From the NCBI GenBank assembly GCA_027625915.1, contig JANTQA010000015.1, forward strand, positions 3,038,001-3,102,000: a stretch of 64,000 bases of DNA, given 5' to 3'. The stretch comes from Anaeramoeba flamelloides (taxonomy: Eukaryota > Metamonada > Anaeramoebidae). The notes beneath the pieces are model-generated. The model was not told the DNA's origin. It searched no databases and saw only the letters and a list, made by a program, of their open reading frames with translations. The position numbers and the translations under genes are program-made. This document shows positions 30,533-41,800 of the stretch, piece after piece (the first letter of the stretch is position 1; each line of letters opens with the position of its first letter).

Positions 30533-31785
30533 GGTTTTGATTATAGCATGCTAAATTCACGATAAAGTTACACAAATCACGATAATTTCCATCAAATCGT
30601 GATATATCAGGAAATCGTTATATATCAGAATTATCGCGATAATATAACAAATAGCGATATCCTATAAAATCGTGATAATTATTAAAAATTGTGATAAATG
30701 CTAAAATATCGCGATTAAATTGTAATCAAGATATTATAGTTGATGGGTTTGTGAGCTAATTGAGAAATATTCAATCATAAAAATTTTTTTGCTCAAAAAA
30801 TAGATTAGGTGAAACAAGTTATTCTTTGAAAAAACAACAAAAGTGATACTTAATTGAATCAATAATCAGATCCAAGAGTTTTATTGTGCTTTCATTTTGT
30901 TTGTTCATCAAACCTATCGATCCTTTAAGATCAACAACAATAAGAACTAAAGAGAAATAAATTATTTCAGTTAACCTTGGTGTTGTAAATTAAGTTGAAT
31001 AATTATCTTACAAAACAACTAACACTTTAACGTGTTCTTTAAATAAACAGATTCTTGGGTTAAAACATTTTCAATATTCTCAGAAAGCTAAAAGGGGTTG
31101 GATAACTCTTCAAAAGATTTCACAACATCCTTGCCAGATGATCATTGATTAGTAAGATTGTTTATAGATTTGTCTTCTTGTTCCTTTTCTTCTTTGAGTA
31201 TCTTTGTATTGGACAGAAAACACAATTAGAGCTGAGAGGTTATTGTTTGACCGATCACCAATAAGAAGTCTAATTATTCTTTTTTCTTTTTGGCTATTTA
31301 AAAATGTCAATGTAACAACTTCATTGTAAGAAAATACATCTATCTTATATTCAAGTGTATTTTTGGAAGGGTAATTATTAGTTTGATCATTAAATGTGTA
31401 TGAGATATTATATTTTTTAAAAAAAAAAAATGAAAAGAATACAATTTTGTGTTTCTACTAACAAAACAAACTCATTCCCTTTATAAAAGTTTTCTGTCTT
31501 TCAAAACTTGCAAACACTTGAAGACAACCTACAACCCTTGTAAACACTTTCAAACATTTGTTAAAGGTGGAAAGTGTAGTAAAAACCCCAAGGCTTTTGC
31601 AAAAGTCAAGAGATTTTTTTAAGGTAATCTCAAAAAAATAATTTTTCATTTTTTCACGATAATGTTGAATACAGTGATTTTATGATTTTTCGTAATAACG
31701 TTGGACTAATCGCGATTTTTTAATTCCATCGTGATTTTATTTTTAATATCATGATAATATATGTTATCATCAAAACCTCTATAAA
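30533..31785. mobile_element. Element F, copy 1, with ATCGCGAT-type subterminal repeats
   Basis: Ends read GAGGTTTTGATTATAGCATG and, mirrored, ATATATGTTATCATCAAAAC plus CTC. Both subterminal zones (30560-30730 and 31650-31765) are packed with ATCGTGAT, ATCGCGAT and TCACGATAA motifs in both orientations. Between them is a reverse-strand relic: about 85 codons running YTFNDQTNNYPSKNTLEYKI, DVFSYNEVVTLTFLNSQKEK and IIRLLIGDRSNNNLSALIVF (31400-31170), and a second patch VVDLKGSIGLMNKQNESTIK near 30940. A second copy is at 54305-56124. Confidence 0.7.
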
Positions 31786-32079
31786 TCACTACTAGAAAAG
31801 AATATCTTTGATATTACTCAAAATAACAAATTATTATTTATTTTGTCCTGAGTCTATTTTATATTAAATTATGACTAAATATTTCAATTTCTAAATGTAT
31901 ATTTAGAAATTAGCAAAAATCCCAGGTTTTCCTAAATATAAAAGAATAGAGAAAAATCATATATTTTACTCAATTATTGGGAATTCGGGAAAATCTAGTG
32001 GCTGTTAGAAGAAATTACTTCCGTTCTTCAAAATACATTAAATCATTTTTTTTTATTTAACCAGTGGGGTTTTAATAAT

Positions 32080-32830
32080 TGTTATTTGTCGTTAGGTTTT
32101 TTTAATTTGAGAAATAAAAAAAAAAATGCCGTTAGGTTTTCCAGAATTCAAAAGAATTGAGTAAAATCTTTGATTTTTCTCCATTCTTGTAAATTCTGGA
32201 AAAATGCCGTTAGGTTTTCTTGAGTTTTCTGTTTATTTGTTAAGTGTTCTAGGTTTTTTTTACTTTTTGAAATAAACCGAAAATTTATTAAAATTTTCTG
32301 TTTATTTCAAAAAGTAAAAAAAACCTAACGAAAATCAATAGATTTAACAAATAAAACAGAAAACTTCAAGAAAACCGAGGCATTCTACGGCACTCTACGG
32401 CACTTCACATTATATTATCCAGAATTCAAAATAATTTTGTAAAATATATGGAGTTTTCTCTATTCTTTTGAATTCTGGAAAAGCACTATTGGTTTTTTTT
32501 TTAAATTTTTTTGAAAATTTATTAATTTCCAATTCATTTTTAAAATTTTGTAAACTTATGTTAGATTTTCTTGAGTTTTCTGTTTATATGTAAAGTTTTC
32601 TAGGTTTTTTTGATGTTTTCTATTTTATTTCTGAGGTTTTCTAGGTTTTTTTGAGGTTTTCTATTTTATTTGTGAAGTGTTCCAAGTTTTTTTACTTTAG
32701 AAATAAATAGAAAACTCAAAAAAACCTAACAAAAATATATTGATTTTCTAAATAAATAGAAAACTCAAAAAAACCTAGAACACTTTACATATAAACAAAA
32801 AACATCAAGAAAATCAGGACCTCTACAATA
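32080..32830. repeat. Modular hairpin array G, copy 3 (largest)
   Basis: Several nested palindromes in a row. P block: TTTTCCAGAATTCAAAAGAA...TTCTTGTAAATTCTGGAAAA. Q block: TTTTTTACTTTTTGAAATAA...TTATTTCAAAAAGTAAAAAA. R block: TTTTCTTGAGTTTTCTGTTT...AAACAGAAAACTTCAAGAAA. They are separated by CGTTAGG or by GGCATTCTACGGCACTCTAC-type linkers. Blocks recur with arms swapped, so cruciform or slipped structures of many sizes are possible. Confidence 0.75.
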
Positions 32831-33029
32831 CTTTTGTGTTTTCTAAAATTTTATTTAGAAATTTGGTTAAAGACTTAAAAATGAATATATTACCCATCGT
32901 GGCTAATAAAGATTATGAATCCATGTTTCTAATAATATCTAAAAATGTAATAATAATATTATTTTTAATATAATAGAAACATTAACTATTTTTATTCACA
33001 TATCCCTTTTTACTATTATTTCCATTAAC

Positions 33030-33930
33030 AGAAAAATTCCAAATAAAAGGATAAAAAATGTTTTTTATAAGATCAGTATTCTGCAACAACAATGTAAAAT
33101 TTTAAAATATGTTATTGTTTATATTCTCAAATTACAAATTTTGTATATATCAAGCGTCAAAAAATTCTGATCGGGTTTTGAAAGTCATAAAGAAAATAAA
33201 TTTATTGAGAACATTTTTTTTCACCATTTTTTCCGAAATTGAAAACTATTTAAATTCATTTTATTTCACACATCATAACAATTTTTACCCCATTTATTGC
33301 CATTTCGATCATTATTATTCAATAAAAAGTCTTTATTACCAGTAATATTAATATACTTTTTCTTCTTTTCAATTTTGAGATAAAAATTTGGTTTTAAAAA
33401 TTGATACAGTCAGCTTCACTTTTAAGGTACAAACTTTCAACAAAATTTAAGGCACAAAAAAAATCTCAAATTAAGGCACAAAATTCAGATTCTAGTAAAA
33501 ATAAATTGTAAAAAAAAAATTCCAAATTTTGTGCCTTAATTTGAGATTTTTTTGTGCCTTAAATTTCGTTGAAAGTTTCTGCCTTAAAAGTGAAACTGAC
33601 TGTATATTCAACGGTTGAAAAATAATTGTATTTTTTTCCAAGAATGTTTATTATAATGATTAAATTTTTAAAGTTATTAAATTTTTCACCCGAAATTTTT
33701 TTTTTATTCAAATATGAAATTGCTTTTTTCAAAATAGAATTTTCTTGAAGATATTTGGGAAATTCATTAATTTTATCCTCAAAATTCAAAATCATTTTTT
33801 TATTCCTGAAAAAATGAATTTAAATTTTTTTAGGATTCCTGTGAATAAGACCAAATAATTTGTTAACAAAAGTTTTTCAAAATTAAAATTTTTTTACAAT
33901 TATTTTCTAATTTTGAAAACTAGAAAAACA
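33030..33930 (-). repeat. Coding relic repeat I, copy 1 (interrupted by MITE D3)
   Basis: Matches 56180-56860 (same orientation) and 52596-53240 (inverted). The reverse strand carries a short frame: MILNFEDKINEFPKYLQENS, ILKKAISYLNKKKISGEKFN and FKNLIIIINILGKKYNYF (33795-33615). Copy 2 adds LTKLIVFYGFLDRSEFFDTW. The family looks like a repeated remnant of a protein gene, host or transposon; no homologue is recognised. Confidence 0.55.
33407..33602. mobile_element. MITE D, copy 3, inserted in repeat I
   Basis: Ends CAGTCAGCTTCACTTTTAAG and mirrored TTAAAAGTGAAACTGACTG with TA on both sides (33405-33406, 33603-33604). Repeat I copy 3 (near 56550) lacks it, so the insertion postdates duplication of I. 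Confidence 0.9.
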
Positions 33931-34499
33931 CAATTTTAAATTTTTTTGAAAATTTTTCTTTTCTTTATAGATCTAAATTTACTTGATAACCTCTTTTGTT
34001 AGACTTCTACCAAATAAAAATTTATTGTTCCACCTATATCTCAATTAGTTTTATTGACTGAGATTTCAATTGAAATATTAATTAATGAAAAGAAAAGGCA
34101 AATAAAAAATTTAACTCCGAAATCAATACTTTCTTCTATATAAAAAAAAATATTAATTTTCCCATTTTTCAAAAATTAACTTAATTCTTAAACAAAATAA
34201 TAAGTTACTTTTTTTCGTTTTATTTGCGAAACACACAAATTTTGATTTTGAAATTGAAAATTCAAATTAATAATATGTTTAAATGATTTTAAATCTTCCA
34301 TTTCATAAGTCGAAACACAATATATATATATATATAAATTTTCTAGATCTTTACAAGATTTCATTTTTTTAAAAAAAAATACTTCTCCTTTAACAATATT
34401 TTTTTTTCATTTTTTTATTCATTGAAATCCAAAAATTTTCAAACTTTATAGCACAAAAGGTATGTGGTTAAAAAACCTCTTTGATTTTTCAAAATCTGT

Positions 34500-34652
34500 A
34501 AAACAAAAAAATCTCAAATTAAAGAACAAAATTTGGAATTTTTTTTTTTACAATTTATTTTTACTAGAATTTGAATTTTATTCTTTAATTTGAGATTTTT
34601 TTTGTGCCTTAAATTTCGTTCAAAGTTTGTGTCTTAAAAGTGAAACTGACTG
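34500..34652. mobile_element. MITE D, copy 4 (left end degraded)
   Basis: AAAAAAATCTCAAATTAAAG to GTCTTAAAAGTGAAACTGAC plus TG, then TA. The left terminal repeat is not recognisable. Confidence 0.8.
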
Positions 34653-34713
34653 TAAATATTTTGGATATGTTTGGTATAACTTTTCAAAACAACCAATTTT
34701 ATAATTATAATGG

Positions 34714-35084
34714 TTTGTGACATTAAGAATGTTGTAAAAAATAGAACTTTTTCAATTATCGAGATAAATAAAGATAGTCTAACCTTTTATCCAAATTCTT
34801 TTAAAAGTTTACGAAATCGCCAGTTTTTATTTTTGATCGAGAAAGGATTTTCAATATAAAATCGTTTAGTAATTCACCAATATTTTGTTTGAAAAAAGTT
34901 CTTTTTCAAAAAATGAAAGATTGGTATTTGCCAAACGATTTTTTGTTAAAATAATTATTAGTCTATTAAGATAATCTTATATTTTATTAACAATAACGAA
35001 ATTTTGGTTAAATGAATGGAACTCTTTATTATCTTGAAAATTGTAATATTTTTATTTTTTACGACATTCATATTTACTCTTGTG
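34714..35084. mobile_element. Foldback element C, copy 2
   Basis: Mirrored blocks: GAATGTTGTAAAAAATAGAA with TTTTTTACGACATTCATATT; AAAATCGTTTAGTAATTCAC with ATTTGCCAAACGATTTTTTG. Right end CTCTTGTG followed by TA. The loop contains TTTGTTTGAAAAAAGTTC. Confidence 0.75.
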
Positions 35085-35338
35085 TAATACATTTGAATCA
35101 AATCAAATGAAAACTTTTGAAAAGTAAATTATTGATTCTAAAAATTAAAAAAAAATCTAAATTAACTCTATAATATTATACAAAGATAATTAAAATAATT
35201 TCCAAATCAAGATTTTTTTTTTTTTTTTTTGTAATAAGTGAAAATTTGAATAAAATCTTTGTAAATTTGAATTTATCTATCCAAATTAATTGAGATTTAA
35301 AAAATAATTTTGGGTCTTTGGTATATTCTTCAATAATA

Positions 35339-35533
35339 GAGTCAGTTTCAAAATTAAGGTACAAATTTCCAAAGGAATTTAATGTACAAAAAAATATCAA
35401 ATTAACGTACAGAATTTGTAATTTTTTTAAACACGAATTATTTTTATTGAATCTGAATTTTGTGACTTAATTTGGGATTTTTAATGTACCTTAATTTTCG
35501 TCGAAGTTTGTGCCTTAAAAATGGGACTGGTCG
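35339..35533. mobile_element. MITE D, copy 5 (oldest-looking)
   Basis: Ends GAGTCAGTTTCAAAATTAAG and GGGACTGGTCG are both diverged; interior ATTTAATGTACAAAAAA / TTTTTAATGTACCTTAA still pairs. More changes than in the other copies suggest greater age. Confidence 0.75.
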
Positions 35534-35899
35534 TATTATCCATTTAATATTTAGATTTTTAAAGTCAAAAATTAATAAATATTAATAAAATTAATAAAAT
35601 AAATTAATTATTAATCTAACTCAAACTGTTGACCAAATGATTTTTATTATAAAAAAATATTTGTTGGAATTAAAATTGAAATTTTATTTTTCCAAATAAT
35701 AATATAATTTTTTTTCAAATTCAATTAATTTTTTTTTTTAATTATTTATTCTCGAAAATTTCCATTATTATTGAATTAGATCAATTTATTCAATAATTTT
35801 TCAATTTGATTTTGAAAAGCTCTCTATTAATAAATCAATTCTGGAATAAGGTGGTTTAGCTATTTCGGTGAATGGTAGATAGAAATTTCCAGAACGGGT

Positions 35900-36965
35900 G
35901 ATCTATTAAAAAAAACTGACACGAATTTAATCACCTGAAAGATTTAAAATTGTTACTTTTAGTGGGATTGTTGTTTAATTTTTAATATTTTAAACCCAAA
36001 TTCTTTTTATAATTAACCAATTTTTTCATGAGCCAAATAATAAACCTAATTCTAGTTCATTAAGTAAGATATCTATAGAATATACCTTTTAATTGTTTGA
36101 TAAAATAACTAGATCAGCTTTTTTTGAAAAACAATAGAAGTTTTATGGAGTTTTGCTCGAGTTTGGAAAATGATAATTTTTAATATTGTTTTTTGATACA
36201 TTGAATATTATTTTGAATAAGTGTAATTTAATGAGTCATCATTCTAATGAGGTGAGTTATAAATTATAAAAGTTTGATTCTTAAATATTTAGATTAGATT
36301 TAAAATAAAAGGGATTATTCAGCTATTTCAAAACAATTTCCCTAATATTCACAATTAAAAATCTTTTCAGAAATTATTTTCATTTTAGCTATTTTTTTCA
36401 ATACTGTAAACCCAAAAAATCTTTTGGCTTTCATGTTCTCAACAATTAAAATTACAAAGAATGGGCATAGGTGACTTCTTCCAAAATATATTATTCTTAA
36501 AATTGAGTTTTATTTCAATTTCTAATCTTTTCCAGCTATTTTTTTTCGAAACCAATGAAACTTTCTTTGATTTCCTTTGATGGTGTCCTTAAATTTATTT
36601 GTTATTTTTCCGACAACAAAATTCGGAAAAATAACTCAAAAATGAAATTATAAATTTTCCTATTTCTAACCATTTCTGATGAAAAAAAACAACTTCAACC
36701 AATCATTTTCTTCTTAAAGTCTTCGTTTCTCTTATTGAAATAAGATACAATTTCCTCAGTTAAGAATAAAGTATCACGCAAAAAAAGTCAAAAATAAGAA
36801 CGAGTTTTGAAAACTTTCTTCAATAAAAAAAAAAGTATATTTCAATGTTTGGAAATCATTTGTATTAATAACCAACACACACTCAAGCCATTTTGTTCGA
36901 AAGTGGAACTTATATACCAAAACTAATCCAAGGGAACAAAAAAAAAATGGTTAAGTGTTCACATT
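35900..36965. repeat. Dispersed repeat E, copy 2
   Basis: About 1.06 kb colinear with 59190-60240, sharing long blocks such as GAATGGGCATAGGTGACTTC (GGGTATAGGTAACTACTTC in copy 3), TTGATGGTGTCCTTAAATTT and AAGAACGAGTTTTGAAAACT. No clear terminal repeats. In copy 3 it lies directly upstream of the gene starting at 60331; here it ends beside element H1. Confidence 0.7.
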
Positions 36966-37022
36966 TTTTTTTAATGTCAAGTCAAGAAATTTTCTCGGAA
37001 TGTTCAAAATCAGTAACTTTTA

Positions 37023-38363
37023 CAGCCTTTCCAAACCTACAGTGAAATTTTACAGACATAGAAATTGACTTTTTGTCTCAGTTAAGGATTATCTAAAATA
37101 AGGCAACTATTGCCTTTATAGGGATTAAAACACGAGTGAAATGTTGTCTTTATTTCTTCGTATTCAGAAGAACTATCAAATTTCAGATTTTTAGGAATAA
37201 TTATTTTGACAGATCAGATTCCCATTAGCAAACCTATTACTGAAAACCATATCCCAACCATTTTTGTTCTAACTTTCAATTTTCAGGAGTGAAAATTGAT
37301 TGTAAGACAATACTTCAATTAGAACGATAATGGTCTGGTTATTAACATTAAATTTATCAAAATGTAAATTTTTATTTGTCATTTTAAAAATAATTTAAAA
37401 AGAAGCTGGGAAAAGTTAGAAGTGATTTGTTTTTTATTTGTCATTCATTTTCATTGTTTATTTTTCTCAAAATGTGAAAAAGATTTTTTTTATTTTTTTA
37501 TTTTTTCATCTTTTATTGGGGAATTTTTTTAATCTTATTTGTAAAAAAAATTTTATGTGTTCTGATCTTTTTTGTAAAAAATTTATTGTGTGTGCTTTTC
37601 TACAAAAAAAAACACTTTTTTGTTGGAAACGATGGAATTGCATATCGTCAATTTAGCTTTAAAAGGAAAAAACGATTTCTTTTTCAGTTTTTTGAGGATA
37701 CAAAAAATTAGCTGCGCGGAAAAAATGACAAATGATTTTAAAAATCCAAAAAATGCTTTTTGGGTTCAAAAAATTGCAAAAAATTTGCATAAAATTATCA
37801 ATTTTGGGTTTCTGGTGCATTGAAAAAGATAAAGAGTCTAAAACAGTGGTTTTTTAACCCCCCAAACCCCAGAAATGGCCTTTTTTTAGATAGTCCTTAA
37901 ATACAAAAAAAAAATCTTCATTTATTGCTTAATAGATTTTATAGTTTGACATAGTTTTTTTTCAAAAATTCTTTTGTGATTCAAACTGAGAAAAAAATCT
38001 TGTTGTTTATGAAACAAATTCAAAAATTCAAAACAAAACTTCCAAAGATCGAAGATCGAATTTAGTGATTTCTTTAAAATTGTCTTGTCTTTTGATTTTA
38101 AGGTCTTTAGAAATTAAGGATCCACCAAAAAACTGAAAAAAATTATCAAATTTTTCCAAATTAAGGATCATTTCGATGAAGTTTGAAGTGAAAAAATCAA
38201 ATTTAAATTTTTTCTCTCTTTGAAATTTTTGTTCTCTTATAAAATTTCACGGTTTGTAATAGGCTATCACTCAACCATAAAATCCTGTCATAGAAATGAA
38301 AGTGTGAGAGAGAAAACGAATTTTCTGTTTATCATAGATTTCACGGTAGGGTTGGAACGGTTG
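37023..38363. mobile_element. Element H, copy 1, split by nested element A2
   Basis: Left terminal repeat CAGCCTTTCCAAACCTACAG (after TA at 37021-37022), right terminal repeat CACGGTAGGGTTGGAACGGT plus TG. The sequence from 37901 to 38363 is colinear with H2 (40090-40607). The missing 5' part, 37023-37085, ends in TTAA where A2 begins. The H segment ending the copy has TG where TA is expected. Confidence 0.85.
37086..37896. mobile_element. TTAA-flanked element A, copy 2, inserted in H1
   Basis: Terminal repeats GGATTATCTAAAATAAGGCA and mirrored GCCTTTTTTTAGATAGTCC, bordered by TTAA at 37082-37085 and 37897-37900. The uninterrupted H2 has a single TTAA at the equivalent place (GTCTCTGTTAAACAC), which shows a filled and an empty site and proves TTAA duplication. 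At 811 bp it is longer than A1; small forward frames at 37438-37823 have no recognisable family. Confidence 0.9.
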
Positions 38364-38365
38364 TG

Positions 38366-38520
38366 GGATTGCTCTTAATAAATATTCAAAAAGACGAGGT
38401 ATTCCTTCAGCACAATATAGTAAATATTGTGCTTCTTTTGTAAGCTGATTTAATTTTATTATTTCTTTGGTTTTAGAAGAAGAAGAACTTGAACTAAGGT
38501 TGTCTTTTTTAGAAAATTTT
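38366..38520 (-). pseudogene. Small host coding remnant beside element H1
   Basis: On the reverse strand from about 38520: DNLSSSSSSKTKEIIKLNQL then TKEAQYLLYCAEGIPRLFEY and LLRAIP, stopping at the H1 end. Past H1 (37020 downward) the strand can continue KVTDFEHSEKIS* in one frame. The composition looks like real protein and not AT noise, but I do not recognise it. An acceptor-like TTTCTAAAAAAG precedes it. It is probably a gene fragment interrupted by H1. Confidence 0.35.
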
Positions 38521-38836
38521 ATTGAGGATCATAATAGAATGATCAATTGTCATGAAACGAATAATAATTTGTTTTGGTCATTCTTCCACTCATTGTTCTA
38601 ATATTTCTTAAAGATTTTTGTGATTGACTACCAGAAAAAACAAACATTGAAAAAAAATATTTGGATGTACTTTGAACGTATTTTCTATATTCCAAAGAAT
38701 ACCATACAAAAAGAAAGAATTTCGTGTGGGCATCTGAATAATATTTTGATTTTTATTTTTTATCTTTTTTTATCTTTTTTTGATTTTCTTTTGCGAATAC
38801 CTTTGAACTATCATTCCTTGAAAATTCAAAATTCAA

Positions 38837-41800
38837 ATGGAAGTCAAAAAATATGTTGTTGCAATTGATTTTGGAATATCTCATTTTAGAGTTGGTTATA
38901 CTTTCATGGGAGACAAAATGAATGAAGTTTATGGTTTTGTAGATGGAAAATTTAAAATAGACAGTACTATTCTTCTTCTAAGAGATAAAAAAGGATTGCA
39001 AACAGATTTCAATCATGGTGTTCGTCTCATTAAATGTGTAGGGTTTGGTTCTGAAGCAGAAGAAAAATATAAAAATTCGTACCAAATAGATCTTGAATTA
39101 TCAAATTCAGAAAGTGAAGAAAAAGAAGAAATCGAAGAAAGCGAAGAAAGCAAAGAAAAAGAAGAACAAGAAGAAAACGAAGGAGAAAATGAATTTAAGG
39201 TTTAACCTTACAATAGACTCGAATTATTTCGATTTTACAAAATGAGAATTTCCCAAAAAAAGTCTACTTGTATTTCTGAAAAAGGAAATCATTTTTTGAT
39301 ACACCAAGTTCTTTCTTTTGCATTACGCTATGTTTCAGAACTTGCAATTAAACAAATATGTAAATATGTTTTACATAAAAATTTTTCAATGAAACAGATC
39401 TTTTGGGTTTTAACAAGACCTGCCTTTTGGAAAGAAGAAACTAAACATTTTATGAGGAAATGTGCAAAAAAAGCGGGAATAATTGATAAAAAAGATTCCA
39501 AATCTCTTGTTGTAATAACAGAACCAGAAGCTGCAGTGATAGAATATATCTCTGTTAATACATTAACGGGTATTGAAACAAAAAAAGAAAAAATTTTAAT
39601 TTTTGAAGCAAAATCTTTTATGATTAATTTGACACTTGTACAAATCACAGTTTTGGAAAAACAACCAAGGGTTTGAAATTATTTTTTTTTTTTTTTCTTT
39701 CAAATTTTTTTTAAATAAAAGACTGCCAAAATCGTCTATCAGATTTTGTTAAGATGAAATTATGAATTTCAAAAATTATTTTTCCCTTTTGTTTTCTTTG
39801 AATTTTTGAACAACCACTTTTTATTCATAATTTCACACTCAGAGAAAATATTTCTTTTAATTTTGCCAAATTCTATTTTATCAGAAATTAAAATCGAGAT
39901 TTTCAAACTTATCAACCTGAAAATCAAAGAAAAATTTGAAAAAATTCAAATCGTAAAATTAGTGGTTTCTATCTGTACCTTTTACTCCAAAAAGGACAAT
40001 ATTAGCCGTATTGTACTTTTTCCCTCATTTATTAAAAAAAATTAATAAATTGTGTTAAGTGTCTTTAAAATGACACTCTATGGTTGGTACAGCCGTTCCA
40101 ACCCTACCGTGAAATTTGACAGACATAGAAATTGACTTTTTTGTCTCTGTTAAACACAAAAAGAAAAATCATCTATTAAATGCTATTACAGATTTTATGG
40201 TTTGACATAGTTTTTTTTAAAAAATTCTTATATGAATCAAACTGAGAAAAAAATCTTGTTGTTTATAAAACAAATTCAAAAATCCAAAACAAAGATTCCC
40301 AAGAATGGAGATCCAATTTAGTAATTTCTTTAAAATGGTCCTGCCTTTTGATTTTTAGGTGTTTAGAAATTGAGGATCCTGAAAAAAATTGAAAAATTTT
40401 TGGAAATTGTTGATCATAGATAAGGTTTGAAGTGAAAAATTCAAATTTAAATTTTTTCTCTATGAGAAATTTTTGCTCTCTAATAAAATTTCACGGTTTG
40501 TAATAGGCTATCACACGACTATAAAATCCTGTGATAGAAATGAAAGTGTGAGATAGAAAATGAATTTTCTCTGTCTATCAAATTTCACGGTAGGGTTGGA
40601 ACGGCTGTAAGTAAGTTATCTCCTCACATTTTTCAATATTTTCCCTTTCACAAAAAAAAAAATTATAAATATTAGCCATATTTTCCCTCGTCTTCGACTC
40701 TGTGAAAATATGTGTTGTATTGTTCCTTGGCCTTTAGCCTTCGAAACAATACATAAATATTTAAATTTTTTTTTTTGTGAAAGGGAAAATATTGAAAAAT
40801 AAAAAGGAGATAACCCACACAAGTTTTTTCCAAATATTTATCTTATTTTTTATCTTTTTTTTCTTGAAATAAAGTTTCAAATAAACCCTTGTCATAAGAA
40901 AACGGACATTACACTAACAACGCTGTTCGAACAGGTTCGATATTTTAATTCACAATTTCAATAATTTAAGTTATTTAATGAATGTGATTTTTTGGAAATA
41001 ATTACAAGTAAAAGATCTAAAAAAAATCAATTCTTTATCAAAATGTGAAAATTTCACAGTAATAAATCCCTAACCTATTTTTATTTTAATAATTTTTTGT
41101 TTTTTTTTTTGTATCAAAAAACATTCTGTTGGTGCATTAAGGTGCAACGCTTTTATAATAATATTTTTAATCTAAATGAAAATAAGTATAGATTTTTGAA
41201 GATGGAAATTTGGGCAAGATGGGTACATAATTCTAATTTGTGAAAAAACAAATCGTTAGAAGTAAAAATTAATTAGATAGTATAGTCTTGAGTTATTTTG
41301 AAAATAGATATTAATTGAATATTTGTAAATTGAATTCCTAAACATTGTTCACTAAAAAAAAAGAATAATTTGGATTTATTTTTTATAAAATTCATTGATT
41401 GTTTATTATGATTTTTTGGAAATTTTCCAAATAATACTTGATAATTTTTTCCTTTGTTTGGATAAGACTTCAAATAATAAAAAAATAATGATTCATGTCT
41501 TGACAATGGAAATGTGTTCTTCATTTGTTTGGTCACTTTATTGAGATACCTTTCAGATCATTATTCTAAATATTTATTTCAATCAATCAATTTTTGCAAT
41601 TTTGAGGCGGTTCCTTTATCTCCTTTATTATTTAGTTTTATTGAACTCTCCCCTTAATTAAATATTTAGCTAAGAATATTAAATTTTTGATGTCGCTTAG
41701 GTTATTTTTAATTTAAAAGTATTGAAGAAAATTAACTTTAATTTTGTTCAAATCCTTTAAAACAAAAAATAACCTAGACAGCGTGGCTTAGGTTTTCTCG

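Larger units (their letters stand above)
25800..38836. other. 13-kb intergenic repeat landscape
   Basis: No complete host gene is visible. It holds K1, five copies of MITE D, hairpin arrays G2 and G3, foldback L, element F1, relic I copy 1, foldback C2, repeat E2, composite H1/A2 and a small reverse-strand coding remnant at 38366-38520. Nothing is recognised in 25900-26980, 28816-29330, 29900-30530 (which only shares CACTTTCAAACACTTTC-like text with F) or 31790-32080. Confidence 0.7.

Noticed and set aside
39200-39223. A 17-nt mini-intron removing the in-frame stop of the HSPA12-like gene
   Set aside because: GTTTAACCTTACAATAG has GT...AG ends, but removing 17 nt would break the frame needed for ELFRFYKM; it is also too short.
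39806-40045. Possible extra HSPA12 exon
   Set aside because: Exon 1 to 44413 is continuous against the family without it; the frame has no family blocks.
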